Part shown: one piece after another, positions 15,686 through 24,138 of the stretch
Position numbering within the stretch: position 1 is the stretch's first letter
Layout: every line of letters begins with the position of its first letter
Assembly: GCF_018388445.1 (NCBI RefSeq)
Contig: NZ_CP074405.1
Coordinates: 2,356,001-2,420,000, forward strand
Reading direction: 5' to 3'
DNA length: 64,000 nucleotides
Origin: Cellulomonas wangleii
Lineage (GTDB): Bacteria > Actinomycetota > Actinomycetes > Actinomycetales > Cellulomonadaceae
Notes under the pieces: generated by a model
Seen by the model: only the letters and a program-made list of their open reading frames with translations
What the model was told of the DNA's origin: nothing
Database searches by the model: none
Program-made: the position numbers and the translations under genes

Positions 15686-16344
15686 GACCCCACCGGCTCC
15701 TCGTCGTCGAGGACGACCGCGAGCTCAACGACATGCTGGCCGAGACCCTGACCGACGAGGGGTACCTCGTCGACCAGGCGCGCGACGGCCACCGGGCGCT
15801 GCACCTCGGCCTGACCCGCCCCTACGACGTCCTCGTCGTCGACCGCCGGCTGCCCGCCGTGGACGGCCTGGACCTGCTGCGGCGGCTACGGTCGCACGCC
15901 GTCGGCGCCCGGGCGCTGGTGCTCACCGCGCTGGGCACGGTGGCCGACAGGGTCGCCGGCCTCGACGCCGGCGCCGACGACTACCTCGTCAAGCCGTTCG
16001 AGCTCGACGAGCTCAGCGCCCGCATCCGCGCGCTGTGCCGCCGTGTCGACGAGGCCGACACCCACCTGCCGGTCGGCGAGGCGTCGCTCGACCTCGTGAC
16101 CCGGCAGGTCGTCCTGCCCGGCGGGCGGTGCGTCGACCTCTCGACGCGTGAGCACGCGCTCCTGCGCACGCTCGCGGAGCGTCCACGCAGCGTGCACACG
16201 CGCGCGGAGCTGCGCCGCGTGGTGTTCCAGGACACCGAGGCCGCGTCGATCGTCGACACCTACGTGTACTACCTGCGCCGCAAGCTCGGACGCGACGCGG
16301 TGCGCACGGTCCGCGGCGCCGGCTACCGCCTGGGCACGCTGTGA
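15676..16344 (+). CDS. OmpR/PhoB-family response regulator
   Basis: A 222-residue two-component regulator. The receiver domain (about 5-120) has [12 protein letters not shown], Asp56 as phosphoacceptor in [13 protein letters not shown], the Thr switch in [13 protein letters not shown] and Lys in [12 protein letters not shown]. The C-terminal winged helix (about 128-220) ends with [20 protein letters not shown] and VRGAGYRLG, the usual DNA-binding unit. The ATG at 15676 (MSGRPHRLL) is preferred to an in-frame ATG at 15658, which lies inside a palindrome, because it follows a possible -10 box by 6 bases. The stop overlaps the kinase GTG. It probably controls the adjacent operon and perhaps itself through the repeats at its promoter. 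Confidence 0.93.
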   Translation: MSGRPHRLLVVEDDRELNDMLAETLTDEGYLVDQARDGHRALHLGLTRPYDVLVVDRRLPAVDGLDLLRRLRSHAVGARALVLTALGTVADRVAGLDAGADDYLVKPFELDELSARIRALCRRVDEADTHLPVGEASLDLVTRQVVLPGGRCVDLSTREHALLRTLAERPRSVHTRAELRRVVFQDTEAASIVDTYVYYLRRKLGRDAVRTVRGAGYRLGTL

Positions 16345-17645
16345 ACCCGCCGACGACCGAGGACCGCGTCCTGCGGCGGGCGCGCCTGCGCATCGGCGCC
16401 CTGGTCGGCCTCGTCATCGCGGTGCTGCTCGCCCTGGCCGGGGCCATCTCGTACGGGTTGCTGCTGCACAGCCAGGAGCGCCAGATCGACGGCGAGCTCG
16501 CGTGGGGCGTCGAGCACGGCACCATCGCCGGCCCGCCCGCGTGCAGCTGGATCATCACGTACGACGGCACCGCCGTGGACAGCGGCGTCGCCGCCCCGCC
16601 GGACGGCTTCCCGCTCACCGACGCGCTGCGCGAGGTGCACGCGACCGGTGTGGCCCAGGACACCCGCGTCGTGCAGGACGGGACCGTCTACTTCGTGCGC
16701 ACCGCGCAGCAGGGCGACCACGTCGTGCAGGCCGTCTTCGACGCCCGGTTCCAGCTCGCCGACCGCCGGCACCTGCTCATCGCGTTCGGCGTCGCGGCCG
16801 CTGCGGGCGCACTCGCGGCCGTCGTCAGCGGCGTGGTCGTCGGACGGCGCGCCGTCGCCCCGCTGGCCGAGGCCCTGCAGCGGCAACGGCGGTTCGTCGC
16901 CGACGCCAGCCACGAGCTGCGCACGCCGATCGCCCAGGTGCACGCCCGCGCCCAGCTGCTCGAACGCCGCGCCCGCGCCGCGGACGACGACGCCCAGGCG
17001 GGCGACCTCGACCGGCTCGTCGTCACGACCCGGCGCCTCGGGGAGATCGTCGACGAGCTGCTCCTGTCCGCCAGGCTCACGGCCGCGCAGGACACGGCCA
17101 CGACGCGCCCGGACAGCACCCACGTCGACCTCGCCGCCCTGGTCGAGGAGGCGGTCGCGAACGACACGGCGCGCGCCGCCGCGCAGGGGGTGAGCGTCGT
17201 CGCGCTCACGGACGACGTGCCGTACGTGCTCGGCGTCGCGTCCGCCCTGCGCCGTGTCGTCGCCGAGCTCCTGAGCAACGCGTTGTCGCACACCCCGCCG
17301 GGCGGTCGCGTCACGGTCGGTGCGCGTGCGGTGGAGCAGGGCCGCGTCGTGGAGGTGGTGGTGAGCGACACCGGACCGGGTGTCGACCCCGCGGAGGCCG
17401 AGCGCATCTTCGACCGGTTCCACCGGGGCGCGGGAGCCGACGACCGGCGCTTCGGGCTCGGGCTCGCGCTGCTGCGCGAGGTGGTGACGAGCCACGGCGG
17501 CACGATCCGCGCCGTCACCGACCGCGGGCGGGGTGCGACGTTCGCGGTGCGGCTCCCCGGCGCCGGGACCGTGCCGGCCGCCGGCGGCGGGCCGCAGGAC
17601 GCCGGGGCGGTGCGGGGCGGCAGCGTGGTGCCCGTCGGTCGATGA
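16341..17645 (+). CDS. Membrane sensor histidine kinase
   Basis: Partner of the preceding regulator, 434 residues. Two membrane segments (about 13-37 and 146-170) enclose an outside loop of about 105 residues with a single Cys ([12 protein letters not shown]). Short HAMP-like linker, then the phosphorylation site [12 protein letters not shown] with His191, a HisKA coiled region, and the ATPase lobe: [12 protein letters not shown] (N box), [10 protein letters not shown] (G1), [10 protein letters not shown] (F box) and [12 protein letters not shown] (G2). The start GTG overlaps the regulator stop. The loop resembles no sensor domain I recognise; a signal linked to the oxidised product or to ion stress would fit the antiporter next door but is inference. 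Convergent with the PilZ gene. Confidence 0.93.
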   Translation: MNPPTTEDRVLRRARLRIGALVGLVIAVLLALAGAISYGLLLHSQERQIDGELAWGVEHGTIAGPPACSWIITYDGTAVDSGVAAPPDGFPLTDALREVHATGVAQDTRVVQDGTVYFVRTAQQGDHVVQAVFDARFQLADRRHLLIAFGVAAAAGALAAVVSGVVVGRRAVAPLAEALQRQRRFVADASHELRTPIAQVHARAQLLERRARAADDDAQAGDLDRLVVTTRRLGEIVDELLLSARLTAAQDTATTRPDSTHVDLAALVEEAVANDTARAAAQGVSVVALTDDVPYVLGVASALRRVVAELLSNALSHTPPGGRVTVGARAVEQGRVVEVVVSDTGPGVDPAEAERIFDRFHRGAGADDRRFGLGLALLREVVTSHGGTIRAVTDRGRGATFAVRLPGAGTVPAAGGGPQDAGAVRGGSVVPVGR

Positions 17646-17664
17646 GCACCACCCGTCCGCCGGC

Positions 17665-18264
17665 TCACCAGGCGGCGAGGCTGCGCTCCCGGGCCGCCGC
17701 CCGCTGCAGCGACAGCACCAGGCGGAAGAGCGTCTCGCGGGTGCGGTCGTCGAGGTCGACCAGCTCGCACCCGTAGCGCCACTCGTGCTGCCCCTCCTCG
17801 ACGCGCAGCACCCGCGCGGCGAGGTCGACGGTCGTGTCACCGGCAGGCATGGGGAACCGCACGACGTCGCCGCGGCTCAGCGACCGAGACGTCACGAACC
17901 GCACGCCGGAGGCACTGATGTCCACGACCGTGACGCTCACGCCGGCGACCCCCGACGGGCTCTCGACCTTGCCGGTGCACGCGGTGCGGTAGAGGGCACG
18001 CGCCGCCGAGCGCCGCTGGTCGGGCACCCCGCGCTCCAGCACGACCAGCTGCACCGCCGTCCCGCTGGTGCCACCGAGCAGCCCCACGTACCGGCACAGC
18101 CCTCGCACGGGGTCCAGCACCGTGACCGAGGCGGCGTCACCGATCTCCCTGTCCTCCACGGGGTCGTCGACCTCGAGCACCAGCACGCCGGCGTCGAAGC
18201 TCACGACGTGCCCGTCGACGTCACCGGACTTCGTCCGCAGCGTGCAGACCGCCAGCTCGTGCAT
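17665..18264 (-). CDS. PilZ-domain protein
   Basis: A 199-residue cytoplasmic protein. The N-terminal half (about 1-85) is a small beta-rich domain beginning MHELAVCTLRTKSGDVDGHV; the C-terminal half is PilZ-like, with QRRSAARALYR at the entry and VDISASGVRFVTSRSLSRGD matching the D/NxSxxG motif. PilZ domains usually bind cyclic di-GMP through RxxxR and this motif; here the arginines are QRRSAARALYR, close to but not exactly the consensus. The layout resembles YcgR-type flagellar brakes, yet no motility genes are in the window. ATG at 18264 follows AGGGGGT. It lies after the RNase P RNA on the same strand. Confidence 0.78.
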   Translation of the reverse strand: MHELAVCTLRTKSGDVDGHVVSFDAGVLVLEVDDPVEDREIGDAASVTVLDPVRGLCRYVGLLGGTSGTAVQLVVLERGVPDQRRSAARALYRTACTGKVESPSGVAGVSVTVVDISASGVRFVTSRSLSRGDVVRFPMPAGDTTVDLAARVLRVEEGQHEWRYGCELVDLDDRTRETLFRLVLSLQRAAARERSLAAW

Positions 18265-18339
18265 GCCACCCCCTGGACGTCGCGCGCGGTGCCGGGAGCC
18301 CGCGCTGGTCAACCGTCCAGTTGTAAGCGGACGGGACAG

Positions 18340-18355
18340 CGGCGGGCTACCGCCG
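18340..18355 (-). terminator. Hairpin after rnpB
   Basis: CGGCGG and CCGCCG close a 4-base loop, 16 bases beyond the 3' end of the RNase P RNA. Confidence 0.4.
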
Positions 18356-18371
18356 AGCGGGTGGTGGTGCG

Positions 18372-18764
18372 GATGAGTCAGCCGGTACGCCGGGTTCTGT
18401 CCCCGCGCGCGGTCTCCCACGCGCGGGTGGCGACCATCCATCTACGACGTACGTTGCCGCACGCCTCCAGCGGCCTACCCGGGAGCTCGGGCGGGCAACC
18501 CTCGAACGCTCCCTGTCTGGCCTTGCTCCGGGTGGGGTTTGCCGAGCCGCACCGGTCACCCGGTGCGCTGGTGGTCTCTTGCACCACCGTTTCACCCTTA
18601 CCCCGTCGTCCCGGCGAGCCGGTCCGTCGTGGCGGTCTGTTCTCTGTGGCACTGTCCCGCGGGTCACCCCGGGTGGGCGTTACCCACCACCCTGCCCTAC
18701 GGAGCCCGGACGTTCCTCGGCGGGACCCGAGGGTCCCGACGCGGCCGCCTGGCTGACTCATCCG
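18372..18764 (-). ncRNA. rnpB: RNase P RNA, bacterial class A
   Basis: Catalytic RNA that trims the 5' leader from tRNA precursors. Read on the plus strand, the conserved blocks appear in reverse order: GATGAGTCAGCCGGTACGCC at the 3' end, GGCAACCCTCGAACG, GGCCTTGCTCCGGGTGGGGT, the CACCGTTTCACCCTTACC block of P4, GGCGGTCTGTTCTCTGTGGC, and CCTGCCCTACGGAGCCCGGA with CCTGGCTGACTCATCC at the 5' end. GAGTCAGCC and GGCTGACTC are the two strands of P1. Length about 393 bases. A TAGGCT box lies 7 bases before the 5' end. Confidence 0.95.
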
Positions 18765-18771
18765 CGTGGTC

Positions 18772-18777
18772 AGCCTA
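18772..18777 (-). promoter_or_regulatory. -10 box of rnpB
   Basis: TAGGCT on the minus strand, 7 bases before the mature 5' end, just below the stop codon of the tautomerase-like gene. Confidence 0.5.
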
Positions 18778-18783
18778 CCCGCG

Positions 18784-19167
18784 TCACACGTCCACGCGGT
18801 ACGACAGGCTCAGCTCGTCGCCCGCGACGCCGCGGATGCCCCAGTGCGTCGGCGGGCTCTCGAGGATCACGACCTCCAGGTCGTCGGGCGCCAGCCCGAG
18901 CGCGGGTGCCACGTCGTCGAAGAAGGCCGCGATCAGCGCCCGCACCGCCGCCGGGCTGCGGCCCGTGAAGCAGACGACCTCGACGACGAGGTACTCCGGG
19001 GCCCGCGGCGCGACCAGGTCCTCGTCGTCGAGCAGCAGGAACCGGTGGAACCGCTTGTCCGCGGGCAGCCCCCACGCGCCCACGAGCGCGCCGTGGACGG
19101 CGTCCGAGACCTCGCGCCGCCGGTCGGCCCACACCGAGCGCCGCCCGTACACCGTGACCTGTGCCAT
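18784..19167 (-). CDS. Tautomerase-fold protein without the catalytic proline
   Basis: A 127-residue protein starting MAQVTVYGRRSVWADRRREV with a beta-alpha-beta repeat and ending THWGIRGVAGDELSLSYRVDV, like proteins annotated as tautomerase family. In true tautomerases and malonate-semialdehyde decarboxylases the residue after Met is Pro, freed by Met removal and used as the catalytic amine. Here the codon is GCA (Ala), so standard chemistry is not expected. The start seems right: GTGTGAG lies just upstream and the first strand begins at residue 3. It runs towards rnpB, whose promoter begins right after its stop, and is divergent from yaaA. Function unknown. Confidence 0.75.
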   Translation of the reverse strand: MAQVTVYGRRSVWADRRREVSDAVHGALVGAWGLPADKRFHRFLLLDDEDLVAPRAPEYLVVEVVCFTGRSPAAVRALIAAFFDDVAPALGLAPDDLEVVILESPPTHWGIRGVAGDELSLSYRVDV

Positions 19168-19207
19168 CTCACACCCTCGGGACGCGGGAACTGGAAGGCG
19201 GCCACCG

Positions 19208-19213
19208 TACCCT
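19208..19213 (+). promoter_or_regulatory. -10 box of yaaA, leaderless GTG start
   Basis: TACCCT ends 6 bases before the GTG at 19220. Confidence 0.5.
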
Positions 19214-19219
19214 CGTGCG

Positions 19220-20002
19220 GTGCTCGTGCTGCTGCCGCCCTCGGAGGGCAAGACGCCCGCACCCCCGACCGCTCCCCCGCTGGACCTGGACGCCCTGTCC
19301 CACGGCGGCCTGACGCCGGTGCGCGAGAAGGTGCTCGACGCGCTGGTGGCGGTGAGCGGCCGACCCGACGCGTGCGACGTCCTCGGCGTGTCCGCCGGGC
19401 TGGCCGACGAGGTCGCCCGCAACGTCGGCCTGCGCCGAGCACCCGCTGCCCGCGCGTCGCGGATCTACACCGGTGTGCTCTACGGAGCCGCCGGGCTCGA
19501 CGCGCTGACGCCCACCGCGCGGGCGCGGGCCGTCGAGAGCGTGCGCGTCGTCTCGGCCCTGTGGGGCCTGCTGACGGTCGACGACGTCGTCCCCGCCTAC
19601 CGCCTGTCCATGGGCACCGACCTGCCCGGCATCGGGCCGCTGGCGGCCGCGTGGCGCGGTCCCCTGGGCGTCGAGCTGGGGGACGCCGCGGACGGCGGGC
19701 TCGTCGTCGACTGCCGCTCGGCCGCCTACCGCGCCGCCTGGACGCCGCCGGCCGGCGCCTGCTGGGTCGACGTCCGCGTGCTGCGCGAGGTCGACGGGCG
19801 GCGCTCCGTCGTCTCCCACCACGCCAAGCACACGCGCGGGGTCCTGACGCGCCACCTGGTGACCCGCCGCGGCCGCGATCCGCGTGACGCCGACGAGCTC
19901 GCGCACGCCGCGAGCGCCCTGGTGGGCGACGTGCTGCACGCCGTCGAGCTCGGCCCGTTGCCGCGGCGCGGCGCCCGCACGCTCTCCCTCGTCGTCACCT
20001 GA
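19220..20002 (+). CDS. yaaA: YaaA/UPF0246 family peroxide-stress protein
   Basis: A 260-residue cytoplasmic protein. The family start is exact: (V)LVLLPPSEGKTPAP, followed by RIYTGVLYGAAGLDAL, SALWGLLTVDDVVPAYRLSM and VVSHHAKHTRGVLTRHL. In E. coli YaaA lowers free iron and limits DNA damage during hydrogen peroxide stress and binds DNA; the biochemical mechanism is not settled. The GTG start is chosen because a -10 box lies 6 bases before it and because the conserved N-terminus begins exactly there. Single gene between the divergent tautomerase-like gene and the convergent phosphatase. Confidence 0.9.
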   Translation: MLVLLPPSEGKTPAPPTAPPLDLDALSHGGLTPVREKVLDALVAVSGRPDACDVLGVSAGLADEVARNVGLRRAPAARASRIYTGVLYGAAGLDALTPTARARAVESVRVVSALWGLLTVDDVVPAYRLSMGTDLPGIGPLAAAWRGPLGVELGDAADGGLVVDCRSAAYRAAWTPPAGACWVDVRVLREVDGRRSVVSHHAKHTRGVLTRHLVTRRGRDPRDADELAHAASALVGDVLHAVELGPLPRRGARTLSLVVT

Positions 20003-20022
20003 CCGCCGTCACCTGACGTCCG

Positions 20023-20877
20023 TCACCAGCCCTCGCTGGGCGCCCCGGCCACGGCGATCTCGTCGCGGCGGTCACCGAACAGCCGGATGATGCTCACCGA
20101 GGCGGGCGCCACGCGCAGCTGGCTCCAGGTGCCGGGGTCGGCGCCCAGGGTCACGCCGAGCGCCGCGCGGATCGCCACGGCGTGGGAGACCACGACCACG
20201 GTCCGGCTGCCGCCCGCGCGCAGCGCGTCCAGACCCGCGCGCAGGCGCACGCCGACGTCCTCGATGGACTCACCGCCGCCCGGGGGCCGCAACCGCCCCG
20301 TGGTGTGCCACGGCTCGAGCCGGCCGGGCCAGCGCTCCTCGATCTGCTCGGACGTCAGCCCCTGCCAGTGCCCGAAGTGCGCCTCCCGGAACGCCGCGTC
20401 CGTGCGGACCGACAGGCCGAGGCGCTCCGCCATGACCGCCGCGGTCTCCTGCGTGCGGACCATGGGCGAGGCGACGATCTCGGACGGGTAGTCGATGTCG
20501 CCCCACAGGTCGCGGCCGACCCGGTGGACCAGTGCGGCCGCCGCGGCCGCCTGCAGCCGGCCGCGCTCGTCCAGCGACGGTCCGGGCTCGGACGAGCCCG
20601 AGTAGCCGCGCGAGACCGTCATGGTGGTCTGCCCGTGCCGCACCAGCACGACGGTCGTCGGCTCGTCGTCGTCGAAGCGCGGCACGCTGCCGGACGGGCG
20701 GTCGGCCCGCCGCCGGGTGCCGGGGGCCGCCGACGCGCCCGAGCCCGCCGGGTCCGCCGCTGACGCCGCGAGCGCGTCGGCGGGCGAGGGGTCGGCCGAC
20801 GAGGAGTCCGGGGCGTGCGCGTCCGCCGCGTGGCGGTCGTCGGCGGGCCGGTCGTCGCGGGGCGGTGTGCTGGTCAC
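20023..20877 (-). CDS. Histidine phosphatase (phosphoglycerate mutase-like) with disordered N-terminus
   Basis: A 284-residue protein. Residues 1-70 are low-complexity (Asp, Ala, Ser, Pro) and probably disordered. The catalytic domain opens with TTVVLVRHGQT (phospho-histidine in RHG), has ASPMVRTQETAAVMAERLGL with the second arginine, FREAHFGHWQGLT with the acid, and VVVVSHAVAIRAALG with the second catalytic His. Substrate unknown; MSMEG_4193-type proteins in this position are often annotated as acid or fructose phosphatases. GTG start at 20877. It follows the zinc-ribbon gene by 58 bases on the same strand and is probably the last gene of that unit. Confidence 0.88.
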   Translation of the reverse strand: MTSTPPRDDRPADDRHAADAHAPDSSSADPSPADALAASAADPAGSGASAAPGTRRRADRPSGSVPRFDDDEPTTVVLVRHGQTTMTVSRGYSGSSEPGPSLDERGRLQAAAAAALVHRVGRDLWGDIDYPSEIVASPMVRTQETAAVMAERLGLSVRTDAAFREAHFGHWQGLTSEQIEERWPGRLEPWHTTGRLRPPGGGESIEDVGVRLRAGLDALRAGGSRTVVVVSHAVAIRAALGVTLGADPGTWSQLRVAPASVSIIRLFGDRRDEIAVAGAPSEGW

Positions 20878-20935
20878 GCCTGCAGTCTTCGCCGTGGACG
20901 GCCGGCGGTCCAGCGCACCGCGCCCGCGCGCGCCG

Positions 20936-21673
20936 TCAGGAGTCCGTGAGCCTCACGAGGATCCGACCGCACTCCTCGCACCGCACCACCGCGTCGACGG
21001 GCCGGGCACGGATCGCCTCGAGGTCGAGCGGGTTGAGCTCGAGCCGGCACCCCTCGCACCGGTTGCCGCGCAACGCGGCGGCCCCGCTGCCGCCCAGCTG
21101 ACCGCGCAGCCGCTCGTAGAGGGCGACGAGCCCGCCGTCGAGCCCGTCGGCCGTGCGCTCGCGCTCGGCGCGCACCCGCGCGGCCTCCGCGTCGACCTCG
21201 GCGAAGCCCGCGTCGCGCTCGGCAACGACCCGGTCGCGGTCCTCGACCAGCGCCGCTCGCGCCTGCTCCAGGTCGCGCAGCACCGACTCGTGCGCCTCGA
21301 GCCGCTCCATCACCTCGAGCTCCACGTCCTCCAGGTGCGACTGGCGGGCCGCGAGGCTCGCCAGCTCGCTGGTGAGCGCCTGCGCGTCCTTGGCGCCGAC
21401 CTGGCCCCCGTCGAGCCGCTGCTGGTCGCGCCTCGCCCGGCTGCGCACCTGGTCCACGTCGGCCTCGGCCTTGGCCACCTCCGTGCGCAGGTCCGACGCC
21501 GCGGTGCGGGACGTCACCAGCGCGGTCTCGAGGTCCGCGAGGCGGGAGTCGAGCTCGACGAGGCGGGCGAGCGCAGGCAGGCTGCGCCGCTTGTGCGCGA
21601 GCTGGGCGAGTCGGGTGTCGAGCTCCTGGACGTCGAGGAGTCGGCGCTGGTCGGCGGCGGGGGCGCTGCTCAC
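20936..21673 (-). CDS. Coiled-coil protein with C-terminal C4 zinc ribbon
   Basis: A 245-residue protein. Residues about 10-180 form a long, charged coiled coil (LLDVQELDTRLAQLAHKRRS and repeats), and the end holds two CxxC pairs, NRCEGCRLELNP and VRCEECGRILVRL, that would bind one zinc ion. The architecture matches the actinobacterial zinc-ribbon family often found beside NIF3 and RNase H-like genes; it has been linked to nucleic-acid or stress functions elsewhere, but its role is not established. The GTG at 21673 follows GGAAGGAAC and overlaps the stop of the NIF3 gene, so translation is coupled. Confidence 0.85.
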   Translation of the reverse strand: MSSAPAADQRRLLDVQELDTRLAQLAHKRRSLPALARLVELDSRLADLETALVTSRTAASDLRTEVAKAEADVDQVRSRARRDQQRLDGGQVGAKDAQALTSELASLAARQSHLEDVELEVMERLEAHESVLRDLEQARAALVEDRDRVVAERDAGFAEVDAEAARVRAERERTADGLDGGLVALYERLRGQLGGSGAAALRGNRCEGCRLELNPLDLEAIRARPVDAVVRCEECGRILVRLTDS

Positions 21674-22857
21674 GTGGTTCCTTCCGGCGGGGACGTCTGC
21701 GGCACGTGACCCGTCCACGGGTCGGTGCGCCGCGTGCTGACGCGGGTCTCCACCGTAGTGCCCGCGGCCGCCAGGTCGTCGCGCAGCGCCTGCGCCGCGC
21801 GGGGCAGCCACAGCCACTCGGACGCGGAGTGGGCCAGGTCGACCAGCGCGGGGCGCGGGGCGCCGCCGCGCGCGTCGAAGGCCGCCCGCTCCTGCTGCTC
21901 CGAGGCGGGGTGGTGCCGCAGGTCGGCGGTGACGTACGCGTCGACGTCCGCGGCGCGCACCGCGTCGAACAGCGAGTCGCCGGAGCCCCCGAGCACCGCC
22001 ACCCGGCGCACCGGCATGTCGCGGTCCCCCGCGTACCGCACGCCCTGCGCCGTGGCGGGCACGGCACGGGCCACGGCGGCGGCGAACGCGTGCAGCGGCT
22101 GCGGTGCGGGCAGCGTCCCGACGCGTCCGAGGCCCGTGGCCCCCGGGAGCGTCGCGAGCTCCAGGACGTCGAACGCGGGCTCCTCGTACGGGTGCGCGGC
22201 GCGCATCGCGGCGACGACCGCGGCCCGCCGGTGGCGTGGCGCGACCATCTCGACGCGCGCCTCGGCGACCGTCTCGCGGCGCCCCACGGTGCCCAGGGCC
22301 GGCGTGGCACCCGGTAGGGGCGTGAACGTGCCCTCGCCGGTGGTCGTCCACGCGCAGCGCTCGTAGGCACCCACGTGCCCGGCGCCCGCGCCGGCGAGCG
22401 CGTCCACGAGCCGATCGGCGTCGTCGACCGGGACCATGACGACGTGCTTGTCGAGCGCCGGGGCGTCGGCGGGCACCAGCGGCTCGGTGCCCACCAGGCC
22501 GATCGCGTCGGCCAGCGCCTCGGCGACGCCGCCGTGCGCCGCGTCGGCGTTGGTGTGCGCCGTGTACAGCCCGCAGCCGCCACGCACGAGCCGGTGCAGG
22601 AGCGCGCCCTTGAAGGTGGTCGCGGCCACCGAGTGCACCGGGCGCAGCAGCAGCGGGTGGTGCGTGACCAGCAGGTCCGCCTCCCACGCGAGCGCCTCGT
22701 CCACGACGGCCGCGACGGGGTCGACCGCGAGGAGCACGCGACGCACGGGCGCGTCGGGGTCGCCGGCGGCCAGGCCCACCCGGTCCCACTGCTCGGCGGT
22801 GCCCGGCGGGTACCGCCGGTCCAGCGCGGCGACGACGTCCGCGAGCGTCGCGGTCAC
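21670..22857 (-). CDS. NIF3-like dinuclear metal-centre protein
   Basis: DUF34/NIF3 family, 395 residues. Family-like parts: EQWDRVGLAAGDPDAPV, LLVTHHPLLL with the metal His pair, GLYTAHTNADAAHGGVA, and after an inserted middle domain (about residues 140-265, including AMRAAHPYEEPAFDVLEL) the second half AYVTADLRHHPASEQQER and ALVDLAHSASEW. The insert is the extra ferredoxin-like domain seen in many bacterial members. The ligands suit a two-metal site, but the reaction is unknown; GTP cyclohydrolase-related activity was proposed and is not general. GTG start at 22857 overlaps the stop of the dehydrogenase; its stop overlaps the zinc-ribbon start. Confidence 0.9.
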   Translation of the reverse strand: MTATLADVVAALDRRYPPGTAEQWDRVGLAAGDPDAPVRRVLLAVDPVAAVVDEALAWEADLLVTHHPLLLRPVHSVAATTFKGALLHRLVRGGCGLYTAHTNADAAHGGVAEALADAIGLVGTEPLVPADAPALDKHVVMVPVDDADRLVDALAGAGAGHVGAYERCAWTTTGEGTFTPLPGATPALGTVGRRETVAEARVEMVAPRHRRAAVVAAMRAAHPYEEPAFDVLELATLPGATGLGRVGTLPAPQPLHAFAAAVARAVPATAQGVRYAGDRDMPVRRVAVLGGSGDSLFDAVRAADVDAYVTADLRHHPASEQQERAAFDARGGAPRPALVDLAHSASEWLWLPRAAQALRDDLAAAGTTVETRVSTRRTDPWTGHVPQTSPPEGTT

Positions 22858-23903
22858 GGCAGCACCAGCGCCTTCGTGCAGGTGCGCTCGTCCATCGCGC
22901 GGTAGGCGTCCGCGACGTGGTCGAGCGCGAACGTCGCGTCGAAGACGAGGCCGGGCTCGATCGTCCCCGCCCAGACGTCGGGCAGCAGGCCCTCGATGTA
23001 GCCGCGCACGGGGGCCACCCCCCCGACCACGCCCTTGTTGCCGCCGAACATCGTCTGGACCGACAGCTCCGGGCCGCCCGCGGGCACCCCGACGAAGCCG
23101 ACCCGTCCGCCGGGTCGCACGGTGGCCAGCGCCTGCGCCATCGACTCCTTGGTGCCGACGCACTCCAGCACGCCGTCCGGACCCACGCCGCCGAGCAGGT
23201 CGAGCACCGCCGCGGCACCCTCGTCGCCGCGCTCCTCGACGACGTCGGTCGCGCCGAAGCGCCGCGCCAGCGCCTGCCGGGCCGGGTTGCGCGACATCGC
23301 GACGACGCGCTCGGCGCCGAGGCGGCGCGCCGCGATGATCCCGCAGAGGCCGACGGCCCCGTCGCCCACCACGGCCACGCTGGAGCCGGCGTGCACACCG
23401 GCCGCCAGCGCGGCGTGGTGCCCGGTGCCCAGCACGTCCGTGAGCGTCAGCACGTGGGGCAGCAGGGCGGCGTCGGGGTGCTCGGGGGTGACGACGAGCG
23501 TGCCGTCGGCCAGCGGGACCCGGACGTGCTCACCCTGCCCGCCGTCGGTGGGCAGGCCGTCGTGGTCGGGCGAGCCCCACCACGCGACCTGCTCGCACGA
23601 GGTGTGCACGCCGTTGCGGCAGTGCGCGCAGGTGTTGTCGCAGATCGAGAACGGCGCGACGACGAAGTCACCGACCCGGACGCGGCGCACGTCGGCGCCC
23701 ACCTCCTCGACCACGCCGACGAACTCGTGGCCGGTGCGGTGGGGGGCGCGGGTCGGTCGCACCCCCCGGTACGCCCACAGGTCGGAGCCGCACACGCACG
23801 CGGCGACGACGCGGACGACGGCGTCGGTGGGACGGTGGATCACGGGGTCCGGCACCTGCTCGACGCGCACGTCGCGGGGGCCGTGGATGACGGTGGCTCG
23901 CAC
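22854..23903 (-). CDS. Zinc-dependent alcohol dehydrogenase (MDR superfamily)
   Basis: NAD(P)-linked medium-chain dehydrogenase of 349 residues. Catalytic zinc ligands: Cys in ACVCGSDLWAY, His-Glu in RTGHEFVGVVEE; structural zinc cysteines in CDNTCAHCRNGVHTSC. Rossmann fold: SVAVVGDGAVGLCGIIAARR. Sequence such as YRGVRPTRAPHRTGHEF and GCVGTKESM-like ECVGTKESMAQAL places it among the Zn-dependent dehydrogenases related to glutathione-independent or YugJ-type enzymes; the substrate is unknown. The GTG at 23903 gives VRATVIHGP, where the family begins, and follows a TAGGCT box by 7 bases. First gene of the run dehydrogenase, NIF3, zinc ribbon, phosphatase. Confidence 0.92.
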   Translation of the reverse strand: MRATVIHGPRDVRVEQVPDPVIHRPTDAVVRVVAACVCGSDLWAYRGVRPTRAPHRTGHEFVGVVEEVGADVRRVRVGDFVVAPFSICDNTCAHCRNGVHTSCEQVAWWGSPDHDGLPTDGGQGEHVRVPLADGTLVVTPEHPDAALLPHVLTLTDVLGTGHHAALAAGVHAGSSVAVVGDGAVGLCGIIAARRLGAERVVAMSRNPARQALARRFGATDVVEERGDEGAAAVLDLLGGVGPDGVLECVGTKESMAQALATVRPGGRVGFVGVPAGGPELSVQTMFGGNKGVVGGVAPVRGYIEGLLPDVWAGTIEPGLVFDATFALDHVADAYRAMDERTCTKALVLP

Positions 23904-23910
23904 GACGTCG

Positions 23911-23916
23911 AGCCTA
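23911..23916 (-). promoter_or_regulatory. -10 box of the dehydrogenase operon, leaderless GTG start
   Basis: TAGGCT (minus strand) ends 7 bases before the GTG at 23903. Confidence 0.5.
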
Positions 23917-24001
23917 CGGCGCGCCGTCGTGCGAGCGCCCACGCACCCACGCCGCGACGTGCAGCAGAACCCCCGGCCGCCGGTAGGCTGGCCGACCGCA
24001 G

Positions 24002-24075
24002 GGGCCTGTAGCTCAGTTGGTCAGAGCGCCGCGCTTACACCGCGGAGGTCGCCGGTTCGAGACCGGCCGGGCCCA
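24002..24075 (+). tRNA. tRNA-Val (anticodon TAC)
   Basis: Acceptor arms GGGCCTG and CGGGCCC pair fully (one G-U). Anticodon stem CCGCG/CGCGG closes the loop CTTACAC, giving anticodon TAC for GUA valine codons. T-arm GCCGG-TTCGAGA-CCGGC. ACC follows the acceptor stem, so two bases of the CCA end are encoded. Confidence 0.97.
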
Positions 24076-24090
24076 CCCACGTCGACGGCC

Positions 24091-24120
24091 CGGTGCGTCG
24101 GACGATCGGTGCGTCGGACG
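24091..24120 (+). repeat. Short direct repeat after tRNA-Val
   Basis: CGGTGCGTCGGACG occurs twice with a 2-base gap (24091-24104, 24107-24120). It lies 15 bases past the tRNA. No mobile element is attached; role unknown. Confidence 0.7.
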
Positions 24121-24138
24121 CCGCGGCGGCTCCGCCCG

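Noticed and set aside
18372..18764. Protein frames over the RNase P RNA
   Set aside because: The conserved RNA blocks and P1 pairing explain this stretch fully.
24076..24138. Direct repeat after tRNA-Val as an attachment site
   Set aside because: The repeat (24091-24120) does not copy the tRNA 3' end and no integrase or foreign genes follow.
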